Source: Paenibacillus sp. UNC451MF
Lineage (GTDB): Bacteria; Bacillota; Bacilli; Paenibacillales; NBRC-103111
NCBI RefSeq assembly: GCF_000686845.1
Contig: NZ_KK366026.1
Location: forward strand, 135,271-199,270
Direction: 5' to 3'
Length of the DNA stretch: 64,000 nt
Part shown: positions 26,674-36,353 of the stretch, in pieces
Layout: the number at the start of each line of letters is the position of its first letter
How positions within the stretch are numbered: position 1 is the stretch's first letter
Notes under the pieces: model-generated
The model's input: the letters and a program-made list of their open reading frames with translations, nothing else
The model's database searches: none
Told to the model about the DNA's origin: nothing
Position numbers and translations under genes: made by a program

Positions 26674-27948
26674 TTACATAGAGGAAGTAAGCTTAAATGA
26701 CTGCAAGGATGCTCGGAGCTTTGCCGCACCTTCATCGTTAGACGACAACGGCTGGTCCGATTTCACTGCCATGATAGCTTTAATCAGCATTTGCTCCGGC
26801 ATAAAGTCGTCTTCCTTATTCGCCGCGGTGATGGCCATAATCATATTCATATCCGGTACTACGAAGATACGCTGTCCGCCAGATCCTGCCGCATAGAACA
26901 CATTATGGTGAACCGCTTTATCTCCGGGGATGACTATAGGCTTCAACCACCATAAGTAACCAAATCCGCCTTCGGTTCCATCGTCATACCTTTCAGCCGC
27001 CTGCTGCTGGATGGATTCCTCCACCCATTCGCCCGGTACGACCTGGTACGTTTCCCATCGGCCGTTATGCAAATACATAAGCCCGAACTTAGCCATATCC
27101 CTACAGGTTAATTGAAGCCCCCACGCGCCGATCAAATTGCTCTGCGGATCTTGCCCCCAGGATACATTCGTAATCCCCATCGGATCAAACAAGTTGATTT
27201 TGGCAAGAACGCTGAGCGGAATTCCTGTCGCCTTTTGCACTAGTACGGACAACAAATGCGCATTGCCGTTGCTGTATCTGAACGTCGTACCCGGCTTTGC
27301 AGCCATAGGCCGTTCCAAAATGTATCGTCCCCAGTCCGGCGAGTTGGCCATCTCATGCGAGGACCGCTCTTGCTTGTTGTCCCAATCGATACCTGATGTC
27401 ATGGTGAGCAATTGCCTTACCGTGATTTGAGCCTTCAACGGCTCGAGCGCTGCTTCGTGAAACAGCTCTTGAAGCGTTTGATCCTCTCTTATGGAGTCTT
27501 GGTCGACTGCCATGCCTACAAGCGAGGAAGTTACGCTTTTCGTTACGGAGAACATCGGGTGACGCGTCTCTGCATCCCAGTCGCGATTATACCCTTCGGC
27601 CACCAAATAGCCGTCACGGATTAAAACAAAGCCATCCACGTGTTCATCTTTAAACTCACTTACCATTTCGGCAAGAGCTGCCGAATCCATCCCATGCTCT
27701 TCAGGCTCAGCCTCCTTCCAACCATCGGTCGGCCAATAGTCGAGCCTCTTATCTCTACGCAAGTTTTCAATAACCTCCGTATTGGAATACGGAATCGACG
27801 GAACCTGCAATTTTGTCCGAAAATCTACGACCCCTTTTCCACTTGGGGTTGCAGCCAACATATTGGAAAGCAAAAACTTGGAAGCAGCGTGACCTCCCTG
27901 ATTTACTCTGTTTTTATTGTAGGGTTTATTTTTGTGTCTCTTCAGCAT
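26674..27948 (-). CDS. Serine hydrolase of the beta-lactamase/PBP4* family
   Basis: 424 residues. The catalytic Ser134-x-x-Lys137 (FSVTKS) and the YSN motif (FRYSNGNAHLL) identify a class C beta-lactamase-like esterase or peptidase; HxG-type residues occur near the C-terminus (YAAGSGGQRIFV). The N-terminus is basic and Asn-rich (KRHKNKPYNKNRVNQ) without a normal signal peptide. Family members range from esterases to D-amino-acid peptidases, so the substrate is unknown; 6-aminohexanoate-dimer hydrolase-like proteins are the nearest style. The start at 27948 has GGAGGGAG upstream. Confidence 0.85.
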   Translation of the reverse strand: MLKRHKNKPYNKNRVNQGGHAASKFLLSNMLAATPSGKGVVDFRTKLQVPSIPYSNTEVIENLRRDKRLDYWPTDGWKEAEPEEHGMDSAALAEMVSEFKDEHVDGFVLIRDGYLVAEGYNRDWDAETRHPMFSVTKSVTSSLVGMAVDQDSIREDQTLQELFHEAALEPLKAQITVRQLLTMTSGIDWDNKQERSSHEMANSPDWGRYILERPMAAKPGTTFRYSNGNAHLLSVLVQKATGIPLSVLAKINLFDPMGITNVSWGQDPQSNLIGAWGLQLTCRDMAKFGLMYLHNGRWETYQVVPGEWVEESIQQQAAERYDDGTEGGFGYLWWLKPIVIPGDKAVHHNVFYAAGSGGQRIFVVPDMNMIMAITAANKEDDFMPEQMLIKAIMAVKSDQPLSSNDEGAAKLRASLQSFKLTSSM

Positions 27949-28100
27949 GTTTCTCCCTCCAAATCCTATTTTTATACTCCGAATAGATGTATCATCTGTA
28001 GCCACTCTCTCTTTTATGTGGCATCCGAATTTCAGCCTTCCAGCGCTGATAAGGCAATAGCCACCCCAAAATCCATGAGGCGGCCCAAGCTGTGTACCGG

Positions 28101-28787
28101 TTATTTTTTCTGAATAAAGCTTTGCAGGGACGGAGCCAGATCATCTTTTAGCTTGCTTATAAGTTGATCGTCAGTCATGCCTTTTTCCGCAGCAATCTCC
28201 GAAAGGCTTTTACCGTCTTTCAAGCCCTTCTTCAATTCTTGCTTAGTTATCCCTAATGCTGTCGCTAAATCCTCTGCCTTGAGGGTGGAACCCAGCTTCA
28301 ACGAATGCTTTGTTTTTTCCGTTTTCTCTTTGGCTTGATAACCTGCTTCCCGTACAATCTTCTGAATCTTTTGGGTTGCTTTCTTATTCAGCGAAGCAGC
28401 TTCCTCTTGCGTAATTTGGTTGCTCATAAGCGCATTGTTAATCAAGCTTAACGTTTCCTCAGTTAATTTATCCGTTAAGTCCTCAGCACTTTTGCCTTGC
28501 TCAACCGCTATATTGGCAAGAGATTTGCCTCCTTTCAGCGCCTCATTCAAATCGTCATAATCCATGTCAAGAATCCCTGAAGCCTTAACGGCAATGAGAT
28601 TCAATTCTAGATTGACGCGTTTGGAGAGCGGCACCGAAGTGTTTACTGCTGGCGCGGTGATTACCGTATCGGAATCAGCAACGTCATCGTCGGCATAGGC
28701 CGGATGGGTAATGGTACCGCCTAATCCTGCAATCAGCAAAGCGGCGGCGACGGTTCCCGCCATCATTTTGTGCTTCATAGACTTCAT
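28101..28787 (-). CDS. Secreted protein with two ~45-residue helical repeats
   Basis: 228 residues beginning with a clear signal peptide (MKSMKHKMMAGTVAAALLIAG..., cleavage near PAYA). The mature part is charged and helical. Two similar units are visible: one around DLNEALKGGKSLANIAVEQG and one around ELKKGLKDGKSLSEIAAEKG, each followed by a (D/Q)L..KL segment. No enzymatic motif is present. Such repeats occur in uncharacterised secreted proteins of Bacillales. ATG at 28787 is chosen because GGTGGAGAG precedes it; the upstream GTG is part of that ribosome site. Confidence 0.75.
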   Translation of the reverse strand: MKSMKHKMMAGTVAAALLIAGLGGTITHPAYADDDVADSDTVITAPAVNTSVPLSKRVNLELNLIAVKASGILDMDYDDLNEALKGGKSLANIAVEQGKSAEDLTDKLTEETLSLINNALMSNQITQEEAASLNKKATQKIQKIVREAGYQAKEKTEKTKHSLKLGSTLKAEDLATALGITKQELKKGLKDGKSLSEIAAEKGMTDDQLISKLKDDLAPSLQSFIQKK

Positions 28788-28977
28788 AGCTCTCTCCACC
28801 TTATCCGATTATGGTTTCTCTTTTTTTGTGAAGTCCTCTCCCTTACATGGATTAGTATAAGCGTCATATATGAACTAACTTTTACGCCAACATGAAAATT
28901 AGCTAAATGCCAGCTTAAAGTTTGCTTAAAGAATTTCCCTAATCCATCATTCAAGGATATTTATGGTCATCCATCCA

Positions 28978-29006
28978 TTGATAAAAAGTTAATTACTGGA
29001 TATAAT
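28978..29006 (+). promoter_or_regulatory. metG T-box promoter
   Basis: TTGATA (28978-28983), 17-base spacer, TATAAT (29001-29006) on the plus strand, placing the transcript start just ahead of T-box Stem I. Confidence 0.8.
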
Positions 29007-29012
29007 GGTTCA

Positions 29013-29330
29013 TTAAAGGAATATGATCTAAAAGGCTACGATGAGAAAGAGTAGTTGGAATCCTTCTTTGAACAGAGAGCTCCGGCAGCTGAAAAGGAGT
29101 AAAGAAGCATCTGACGAACATGGTCTCTGAGCCGTGCATCGAAATCCGCTCAGCTTGAAGCTGAATGGACGTAGGCTGCATCGTGTGCGCCCGTTAAAGC
29201 GCTAGGGTATAACCATCTTGTTTTCAAGGTGCCGTACCTGAAGAGGTCCGCTACTGTGAAGCGCGGATGAATGAAGGTGGTAACACGTGAGACACACTCT
29301 CGTCCTTTTTGGGGACGGGAGTTTTTTTGT
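29013..29330 (+). promoter_or_regulatory. T-box riboswitch, methionine specifier
   Basis: Plus-strand leader before metG. Stem I includes AGAGAGCTCCGGCAGCTG. The specifier context GACGAACATGGTC places ATG (Met) at 29120-29122. The T-box core GAAGGTGGTAACACG is at 29273-29287, and its TGGT fits the tRNA-Met discriminator A. The terminator ACTCTCGTCC / GGGACGGGAGT with seven Ts spans 29296-29328. Uncharged tRNA-Met should promote read-through. Confidence 0.9.
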
Positions 29331-29362
29331 TGTCTACTTTTTATAATTGGAGGCGAAGATCG

Positions 29363-30994
29363 ATGACGATTTTTATCGGAGCCGCATGGCCGTATGCGAA
29401 TGGTTCGCTGCATTTGGGGCGAGTGGCCAGCTTGCTGCCAGGAGATATTTTGGCGCGATATTTCAGGCAAAAAGGAGAGGAGGTCCTCTATGTTTCGGGG
29501 AGCGACTGTCACGGAACCCCTATCTCCATCCGGGCAAGCCAGGAAGGCGTGGAGCCCAGAGCCATTACAAACCGGTATCATCAGGAATTTACTGAATGCT
29601 TTCGTAAGCTCGGCTTTTCATACGACCTATATACGCGAACCGACGACAAGTTCCATCATCAAGTGGTGCAGCAGCTTTTTTTGATACTTCTGGATCACGG
29701 CTATCTTTACAAAAAAGCAGTTGAGCAAACATACTGCACGGTGTGCGAGCAGTTTTTGCCGGATCGTTATGTTGAAGGACTTTGTCCTCATTGCGGAAGC
29801 GAAGCACGCGGCGATCAATGCGATGCCTGCTCCGCCCTGCTTGATCCCTTGGAGCTCCACAATCCGAAATGCAAGCTGTGTAAACATACACCGACTATCC
29901 GGCAAACGGACCATTATTTTCTTGCCTTATCCAAGTTTCAGAGTCAACTGGAATCTTATGTGGAGAAGTGTGACGAATGGAGAGACAATGCCGTCCAGCT
30001 AACGCGGAGGTACTTGAACGAGGGCTTGCACGACCGTGCGGCAACCCGGGATTTGACGTGGGGCATTGATGTTCCTCTCGAAGGCTTCGAGGGTAAAAAA
30101 ATCTACGTTTGGATCGAGGCGGTCAGCGGCTATTTATCTGCCAGCATGCAGTGGGCGGAAGCCACCAGCTCGAACTGGGAGAAGTTCTGGTCCGATGAAG
30201 TGACAGCATACTACGTTCACGGGAAGGATAACATTCCGTTTCATACCTTGATCTTGCCGGCAATTTTACTGGGTGTAGGACAGCTCCATCTCCCGGACCG
30301 GATTATTTCGAACGAATATTTAACGTTAGAGGGCCGAAAATTTTCAACAAGCAATCATTGGGCCGTTTGGTTGCCCTATGTATTGGATCGGTACCATCCC
30401 GATTCCCTTAGATACTTCCTAACCGCGAATGGCCCGGAGCAGAGAGATACCGATTTTTCATGGAGGGCTTTCATCCACAGCCATAACGGCGAGCTGCTCG
30501 GAGCCTTTGGAAATTTTGTTAATCGGAATTTAATGTTCTTAATGAAATCGTTTCAAGGGGAAGTGCCTTCAGGACAAATGGATGGTGCAGTTCGGCATCA
30601 GCTCGAGTCCTTGTACGTTCATATAGGGGCCCTGCTTGAGGCCGGTAAATGCAAGTTCGCTCTTGAGGCCCTATTCGCCTATATCCGCAGCGCTAACAAA
30701 TTTTTCGACGAGCATAGGCCTTGGATACAAGTGAAGGAAAGTCCTGCTGATGGCGCAGACACCTTGTACACCTGCCTGCAAATCATCGCTAACCTATCGA
30801 ATTTACTTTCGCCTTTTCTACCGTTCTCCTGTGACAAAATCCGTTCCTTCCTTGGCATCAAAGCGCCGGGATGGAGTTATATGGAGATACCGCCCTTAAC
30901 TCAGCTTCAAGCACCTGAACCTCTATTTGAGAGAATTGACACGTGTCGAATTGAAGAAGAAACAAGCAAATTAAAGAACAGCTGTTGTCCATGA
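29363..30994 (+). CDS. metG: Methionyl-tRNA synthetase, short type without C-terminal tRNA-binding domain
   Basis: 543 residues. Class I synthetase signature HLGR (17-20), zinc-knuckle region with Cys pairs (CTVC, CPHC, CDAC, CKLC, about residues 126-175), and a KMSKS-loop variant KFSTS starting at Lys326. The anticodon-binding helical domain follows, and the protein stops without the ~110-residue EMAPII-like dimerisation domain found in the usual Bacillus MetS (about 660 residues). It is therefore probably the second, MetRS1-like paralogue some Bacillales carry. ATG at 29363 with TTGGAGGCG. The Met-specific T-box upstream strongly supports the assignment. Confidence 0.92.
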   Translation: MTIFIGAAWPYANGSLHLGRVASLLPGDILARYFRQKGEEVLYVSGSDCHGTPISIRASQEGVEPRAITNRYHQEFTECFRKLGFSYDLYTRTDDKFHHQVVQQLFLILLDHGYLYKKAVEQTYCTVCEQFLPDRYVEGLCPHCGSEARGDQCDACSALLDPLELHNPKCKLCKHTPTIRQTDHYFLALSKFQSQLESYVEKCDEWRDNAVQLTRRYLNEGLHDRAATRDLTWGIDVPLEGFEGKKIYVWIEAVSGYLSASMQWAEATSSNWEKFWSDEVTAYYVHGKDNIPFHTLILPAILLGVGQLHLPDRIISNEYLTLEGRKFSTSNHWAVWLPYVLDRYHPDSLRYFLTANGPEQRDTDFSWRAFIHSHNGELLGAFGNFVNRNLMFLMKSFQGEVPSGQMDGAVRHQLESLYVHIGALLEAGKCKFALEALFAYIRSANKFFDEHRPWIQVKESPADGADTLYTCLQIIANLSNLLSPFLPFSCDKIRSFLGIKAPGWSYMEIPPLTQLQAPEPLFERIDTCRIEEETSKLKNSCCP

Positions 30995-31001
30995 GTATGC
31001 A

Positions 31002-31108
31002 AAAAAGAGGCTGTACGTCCGATCCTCCACTGATAACGGGCATCTTGCAGCGGATATATCTATCCGTTACAGGCCCATTAACAGGGTGAAGCGTACAGCA
31101 CAGCCTCA
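31002..31108 (-). terminator. Long hairpin terminator after the ABC-2 permease gene
   Basis: GAGGCTGT (31100-31107 side) pairs with ACAGCCTC next to TTTTTTG on the minus strand; CGTACAG / CTGTACG segments extend the pairing. The loop holds internal hairpins such as CGGATA...TATCCG. It also lies just after metG on the other strand. Confidence 0.6.
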
Positions 31109-31119
31109 TTCACTTTCTA

Positions 31120-31905
31120 TTACGAACCAGCACCACGATATCGCTTGACACCGTAATTCCAAATGAACAGTGCGATCGTTAGGAAGACAGCCCCGACTAC
31201 CGGAGTCAGCAGCGCGAACATCCCCCAATTAGCCCGATCTAGAAAATACGCCGCAGGGTAAAACCCGACAAAGCCGAAAGGCAGCACCCAAGTTAGCAGC
31301 AAGCTGATGAGTTTATTGTAGATCGTCATCGGATAGCGCCCATAGTTTTGAATGTTCCATAAGAGAGGCAGTATTCCCGTCGGTGAATCGGAGAAGAACG
31401 ACAGCGACGTGAAGAATATATAAACGCCTCCGTAGATCATAATCGATCCGGCCACCAGCAGCACGAAGACGAACGGATCATACCAAGTCAGAGCAATACC
31501 GAGATGCGACCAGGAGTATACCATAATGAGGAAGCCCGTCAGTGCGCTGAATAGCGAGGAAGGGTCCATATTCTCCAGCATCAGCTGGACCAAATTATAA
31601 GCAGGCCGCGTCAGTATGCGGTCCATTTCTCCTTTTACAATGTATCGCTCACTGAAGCCCCACAAATTAAAAAAGGTAATAAAAATACCATATGGCACCA
31701 TAAAGTAACCGTAGATGAACAATATTTGCTGCTCGTTCCAAGCGCCGATAAGCTGCGTGTGCTGGAACACAACCAAAATAAAAAATAGGTTCAAGCCGTT
31801 GAACATCAGATCCGAAAGCACTTCAATCCAGAAGTCGGAACGATACTCCATTCTTGTTTTCATGTAGTTTTTCAAATAATCGATAAGTAACCCAGCGTAA
31901 AACAT
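31120..31905 (-). CDS. ABC-2 type transporter permease (DUF990 family), second subunit
   Basis: 261 residues, six predicted membrane helices, starting MFYAGLLIDYLKNYMKTRMEYR, which is typical of ABC2_membrane_6 proteins. It lies 4 bases after the first permease gene and completes a heteromeric exporter with it and the ATPase. Substrate unknown; relatives are annotated as daunorubicin- or bacitracin-type exporters mainly by homology. Start ATG at 31905 with GGGAGGTTGAG upstream; the longer frame to 32013 overlaps the previous gene and is not used. Confidence 0.88.
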   Translation of the reverse strand: MFYAGLLIDYLKNYMKTRMEYRSDFWIEVLSDLMFNGLNLFFILVVFQHTQLIGAWNEQQILFIYGYFMVPYGIFITFFNLWGFSERYIVKGEMDRILTRPAYNLVQLMLENMDPSSLFSALTGFLIMVYSWSHLGIALTWYDPFVFVLLVAGSIMIYGGVYIFFTSLSFFSDSPTGILPLLWNIQNYGRYPMTIYNKLISLLLTWVLPFGFVGFYPAAYFLDRANWGMFALLTPVVGAVFLTIALFIWNYGVKRYRGAGS

Positions 31906-31909
31906 CTTC

Positions 31910-32704
31910 TCAACCTCCCTGCACGAACAGCCGAGTTCGGGCTCCGCGCCATAGAACGACCAGCGGCACGATAAGAAGCACAAACCACAGCACCTGCACG
32001 CCCAGTACTTCATACACGGCGCTGCCCGCTACTTTTCCAGTAAACACAGCACCCGGCAAATACGTAATCGCCTGAAAAGGCAGCAGCTTCAGCAGCCCTT
32101 CCGCCCAGCCCGGGAAAAACGACATCGGTACGACAAGCCCGGAGAACAAATCGACGGCAACCCGCTTCATCCGCATCATGCCTTCATTATTTTCAAGAAA
32201 AAACGCGAACAGTCCGGTAATGATATTGATCTGGGAATTGATCAGAAAGCTCATAAACAGCATGAGCAGGAAAATGCCCCACACCCCGGGATCCGTAGGA
32301 AGCTTGACTGGGAATAAAAACGACACGATCACCATCCCCGGTGTGGAAAACAGCAATAGCCGAAACAAGCCTTCACCAAAGCCCTGCATCATTTTTACTA
32401 TAATATAGTTGTAGGGACGAATGAATTGGATCGCCACGCTGCCGTCTTTAATCTCATTGGCTATTTCTCTATCCAGGTTGTTAAAGTAAAAAGCCCGCGC
32501 CATCCAGGATACCGCGACATAGGTTGTCATCTGTGCTACGGTCATGCCGCCAAGCGTTTCGTTGGCACCATAGATAGCCTTCCAAAGAAAATAATAAGCT
32601 CCGATATTCAGGGCATAAATGATAATGCCGCTGTAATAATTAACCCGGTAAGCGAGCATCATTAAGAAGCGGATACGGATCATATCAAGGTAAGCATTAA
32701 GCAT
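31910..32704 (-). CDS. ABC-2 type transporter permease (DUF990 family), first subunit
   Basis: 264 residues with six predicted helices. The opening (MLNAYLDMIRIRFLMMLAYRVNYYSGI) and the segment WMARAFYFNNLDREIANEIKDGSVAIQF match ABC2_membrane_6 exporters, which always pair with a second such permease, here the next gene. Its start overlaps the ATPase stop by 8 bases, giving translational coupling within a three-gene operon. Confidence 0.88.
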   Translation of the reverse strand: MLNAYLDMIRIRFLMMLAYRVNYYSGIIIYALNIGAYYFLWKAIYGANETLGGMTVAQMTTYVAVSWMARAFYFNNLDREIANEIKDGSVAIQFIRPYNYIIVKMMQGFGEGLFRLLLFSTPGMVIVSFLFPVKLPTDPGVWGIFLLMLFMSFLINSQINIITGLFAFFLENNEGMMRMKRVAVDLFSGLVVPMSFFPGWAEGLLKLLPFQAITYLPGAVFTGKVAGSAVYEVLGVQVLWFVLLIVPLVVLWRGARTRLFVQGG

Positions 32705-33749
32705 GAACTTTCACTCCCTGCTGCCCTGCCTCTTGCTCGGACTTGACTTCCGCCGAACCGGATTTATAAATTTCACGAACGATATCATCCGTGTTCGTCT
32801 CAACAATCTTAATATCTTCAATACTCATCACACCGACGATACGGCTCAGCACCTCGGACACGTTAGCTTTCTCTTGAGGTATCCAAACCTTGGCACTCCG
32901 ATCGTTGTCGAGCGTCCATTGTACCTCGAGCCCTTGAGTCAGTTCGTGCAGCCGATTCATCGTGACCGCATCGGTAAACTGAAGGATCACTTCTTTGCCT
33001 TTACCCCATGTCGATTTCAGCTCCTCCAGACCACCGTCATAAATGATATTTCCGTCGTCGAGCATAATGACGCGGGAGCAAAGGGCTTCGATATCCTGCA
33101 GATCGTGCGTCGTTAACAAGATCGTTGTTTCGTAACGCTGGTTCATCTGCTTCAAAAACTCACGAATTTCCGTCTTAACGACAATGTCGAGACCGATTGT
33201 CGGTTCGTCCAGAAACAATATTTTCGGATTATGCAGCAGCGATGCCGCCAATTCACAGCGCATTCTCTGTCCCAAGCTGAGCTTTCGAACCGGACGGGCC
33301 AATAGCTCGGCTAGCTGCAGCCGCTCTACCAGCTCGTTAAGACGCTGCCTGAAATCGGCTTCCGAGACACGGTACACTTTTTTCAACAATTGGAACGATT
33401 CAATAACGCCGATGTCCCACCAGAGCTGGCTTCTTTGTCCGAAAACGACACCAATGCCGCGCACGAACTTTTCACGTTCGAGATGAGGTATGTACCCATT
33501 AACGCGAATATCACCTGCGCTAGGTACAAGAATACCGGTTAGCATTTTGATCGTTGTCGATTTGCCGGCACCGTTCTCGCCAATGTAGCCGCAAATTTCC
33601 CCTTGAGGAATTTGAAAGCTGATATCCTTCACCGCTCTGACTTGGGTGTACTCCCGCCGAAACAGGTCTTGCACAGCGCCTCTCAGACCTTCACGGCTCT
33701 TTTGAACTCTAAATTCTTTGCGAAGATTGTGTACTTCAATTGCTTGCAT
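32697..33749 (-). CDS. ABC exporter ATPase
   Basis: 350 residues. Walker A GENGAGKST near residue 57, a Q-loop in GVVFGQRSQLWW, signature LSLGQRMR near 160, Walker B KILFLDEPTIGLD, and the H-loop His in LLTTHDLQD. The extra ~100 residues at the C-terminus form a regulatory domain common in exporters of this group. It powers the two DUF990 permeases that follow. First gene of the operon; ATG at 33749 with AGGAGG. The substrate cannot be inferred from the neighbourhood. Confidence 0.93.
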   Translation of the reverse strand: MQAIEVHNLRKEFRVQKSREGLRGAVQDLFRREYTQVRAVKDISFQIPQGEICGYIGENGAGKSTTIKMLTGILVPSAGDIRVNGYIPHLEREKFVRGIGVVFGQRSQLWWDIGVIESFQLLKKVYRVSEADFRQRLNELVERLQLAELLARPVRKLSLGQRMRCELAASLLHNPKILFLDEPTIGLDIVVKTEIREFLKQMNQRYETTILLTTHDLQDIEALCSRVIMLDDGNIIYDGGLEELKSTWGKGKEVILQFTDAVTMNRLHELTQGLEVQWTLDNDRSAKVWIPQEKANVSEVLSRIVGVMSIEDIKIVETNTDDIVREIYKSGSAEVKSEQEAGQQGVKVHA

Positions 33750-34209
33750 AGCGTCCTCCTGATGATCATTATCGTAATGGTATTCCGAATCGGACTATCC
33801 TAGTCTATCCTTTTTCACCTGAACCTACAGGCTGTGCAAAACATGACCGAATGTGACGAAACTTGCTATAAGGAAACGGATCAAATTATAATGTAAACAT
33901 CACCCAACCAAGCCGACTCCAATTGAAGCAGCTTCTGGGCGGTGTGCCATTGTACTTGTTTTACCTACCGTTTATGTTATGAATGATAACAATCGCTTGT
34001 TTCGTCTTCATCCGTTTACGATTGCAATTCGTGTGGTAAGTACAAACTAACAGGACCTTTTTCCCGAAGGATCGACACTTCTTGACGGCACCAAGCTTTC
34101 CTGTATCCTCCATGCATGTTCCTGCCGTATTGTCAAAACCTATACGTTATGATACACGAACCCAATGCAAAGGAAAAGCAGCTGACAACTTAAGGAAAGG
34201 AAGGATCAG
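33750..34209. other. Intergenic region between divergent genes
   Basis: No gene is seen in these 460 bases. A plus-strand promoter TTGCTA (33863-33868) - 18 bases - TATAAT (33887-33892) could drive the LCP gene with a leader of about 310 bases. The 17-base sequence AAACCTATACGTTATGA at 34136-34152 recurs exactly at 50832-50848. Confidence 0.5.
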
Positions 34210-35301
34210 ATGGCCAGCAAAATCAAATGGGCTATACTAACAACAGTGCTTCTGCTCTTGGTAGGGGTCGGATATTATACATACGCATTTTTACATTTTG
34301 CCAATAACATTCAATCAAAACCGGATAGCGACAAGCTCTTCAGCGGTATTACATCTAAAAGCACGACTAAAGTTTCCGAGACGTACACGCCGCCTAAATG
34401 GGAAGGTAAACAGAGAGTTAACGTATTGCTGCTCGGAGGCGATTCCCGCGGGATGAAAAAAAATGAAATTCCGCGTTCAGACACATTAATGGTGGCTTCC
34501 ATTGATCCAGTTACGAAAAAGGCGTCTTTATTTTCCATTTTGCGGGATACTTATGTGAAGATTCCAGGGCAAGGGGAAGACCGGATTAATGCGGCTCTAG
34601 CCATCGGCGGGCCGAACCTGGCGATGAAAACGGTCAGCGATCTTATGGGCATTCCCATTCAATATTATGTGTATACGGACTTTAAAGGCTTCATCGCTCT
34701 CGTAGACGCCATCGATGGGATCGATCTGTTTGTCGAGAAGGATATGAAATATTCCGACGCTGAAGACGGCCATGAGTACGATATTAACTTAAAAAAGGGA
34801 ATGCAGCATCTCAATGGTAAAACCGCGCTGCAATACGTTCGGTTTCGTCATGACGCAATGAGCGATTTCTCTCGAACTGAGCGGCAGCGTAAATTTATTC
34901 AGGCCATTGCTCAGAAAATGCAAAGCACTTCTTCGCTGCTCAAGCTGCCAAAAATTTTGAACAGCATCGATCCTTATATCGAAACGAATCTGACGACGAC
35001 AGATATGCTGAAGCTTGGCTCCCTCGGTTATGAGGCCAAAGCGGAAGGTATGAGCAGCCAGCAAATCCCTCCTTCCGATCTGTTGATCGAGAAGCGAGTT
35101 GGCGGAGCCGAGGTCATATCCGTCAACAAGGACAAACTGCAAATTTATGTAAAAGCAGTGCTGGATGGTCGTGATCCGACCGCTTCAGACAAAGTGCCTG
35201 CATCGAGCGAAAAGAGCGGCAGTGGGTCATCAAATGGCAAAACCGGCTCGAGCTCTGCTATATTATCGAGTAATCCTGGCAGCGGAGCCGTTCATAAATA
35301 A
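34210..35301 (+). CDS. LytR-CpsA-Psr (LCP) family cell-wall polymer ligase
   Basis: 363 residues. A short cytoplasmic N-terminus and one membrane helix (about 8-28) are followed by an extracellular LCP domain. RVNVLLLGGDSRG and SDTLMVASIDP begin it, ILRDTYVKIPG and the YVRFRHD..SDFSRTERQRKF block carry the conserved Arg/Asp residues that bind the polyprenyl-pyrophosphate substrate. LCP enzymes attach teichoic acids or capsular polymers to peptidoglycan. The last ~45 residues are a Ser/Gly-rich flexible tail. Start ATG at 34210 with GGAAGG. A terminator follows at once, so it is a single-gene unit. Confidence 0.92.
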   Translation: MASKIKWAILTTVLLLLVGVGYYTYAFLHFANNIQSKPDSDKLFSGITSKSTTKVSETYTPPKWEGKQRVNVLLLGGDSRGMKKNEIPRSDTLMVASIDPVTKKASLFSILRDTYVKIPGQGEDRINAALAIGGPNLAMKTVSDLMGIPIQYYVYTDFKGFIALVDAIDGIDLFVEKDMKYSDAEDGHEYDINLKKGMQHLNGKTALQYVRFRHDAMSDFSRTERQRKFIQAIAQKMQSTSSLLKLPKILNSIDPYIETNLTTTDMLKLGSLGYEAKAEGMSSQQIPPSDLLIEKRVGGAEVISVNKDKLQIYVKAVLDGRDPTASDKVPASSEKSGSGSSNGKTGSSSAILSSNPGSGAVHK

Positions 35302-35336
35302 AATGAAGCAGCACTATGCGGATTACGAAAAGAGAA

Positions 35337-35373
35337 AGGAACTTGGGAAGCTCACGCTTCCGGTTCCTTTTTT
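35337..35373 (+). terminator. Intrinsic terminator of the LCP gene
   Basis: AAGGAACTTGGGAAGC / GCTTCCGGTTCCTT hairpin followed by TTTTTT. Confidence 0.9.
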
Positions 35374-35502
35374 GTTACCCCTTTATCCCCAGAAAATGAA
35401 AACTGTCTTAAGGTTTTCATTGGGAATGAAAATATCTATAATATAGGAAAGCACATTTTTCGGCAATTTGTTACTCCCATCATGTATAAGGAGATGTTCG
35501 GA

Positions 35503-36300
35503 ATGATTTCTATTTATACAGTCGATGCGTTTACCTCTACCCCATTTACCGGCAATCCGGCCGCGGTTTGTATTCTTCAGGAGTTCCCATCTGACGATGC
35601 CTGGCTCAAGAAGATCGCAGCAGAGATGAACTTATCAGAGACCGCTTTTTTATGCCCTATGGAAGGGGTAGGTAACTACCAGCTCCGCTGGTTCACTCCT
35701 GAAAGTGAAGTCGATCTGTGCGGACATGCAACCTTGGCAAGTGCCAAGGTGCTGTGGGAGAGCGGTGTTGCTTATCGTATCGAACAGCTTCGCTTTCATA
35801 CGAAGAGCGGGCTGCTGACAGCCAAGAGGGTGGATGGCGGCATTGAGCTGAACTTCCCCGCGGAGAGGGTTGCACCTGCTGCCATTCCTCCATTTCTAGA
35901 AGAAGCCATTGGCTTCAAGCCTGAGGCCGTTTATAGCAATCGAATGGATATGTTAATTGAAGCGGAGAATGAACAGACTTTGCGCGACTTAAAGCCAGAT
36001 TTTCATTTGTTAAAGGATCTTCCCGCGAGAGGACTGATTGTCACCTGCCGTTCCGACAATCCGAATTATGATTTCGTATCTCGCTGCTTCTACCCAGCCT
36101 TAGGCATTAATGAAGATCCGGTAACCGGGTCGGCTCACTGTGCTTTGGCCCCTTACTGGCAAGAGAAGCTCGACAAAAAACAATTAACTGCTATGCAGCT
36201 CTCAGCACGCACTGGTGAATTGAAACTGCGAGTAACCGAAAACCGGGTACTGATGCAAGGACAAGCCGTTATTGTGGTTAAAGGGCTTTTGCTGCATTAA
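35503..36300 (+). CDS. PhzF-family isomerase/epimerase
   Basis: 265 residues, two pseudo-symmetric halves with the diaminopimelate-epimerase fold. The N-terminal half has TGNPAAV and the catalytic Glu46 in NLSETAF; DLCGHAT and EDPVTGSAH mark the substrate pocket. PhzF of phenazine producers isomerises dihydrohydroxyanthranilate, but most homologues, including those in Bacillales, have no phenazine genes around them and unknown substrates. None are here. Start chosen at the ATG 35503 because AAGGAG precedes it; an earlier in-frame ATG at 35482 has no ribosome site. Confidence 0.88.
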   Translation: MISIYTVDAFTSTPFTGNPAAVCILQEFPSDDAWLKKIAAEMNLSETAFLCPMEGVGNYQLRWFTPESEVDLCGHATLASAKVLWESGVAYRIEQLRFHTKSGLLTAKRVDGGIELNFPAERVAPAAIPPFLEEAIGFKPEAVYSNRMDMLIEAENEQTLRDLKPDFHLLKDLPARGLIVTCRSDNPNYDFVSRCFYPALGINEDPVTGSAHCALAPYWQEKLDKKQLTAMQLSARTGELKLRVTENRVLMQGQAVIVVKGLLLH

Positions 36301-36353
36301 GCATTGATTCTTTCACAAACAACGAAATGAATTAACGATAAAGGAGTATCATT

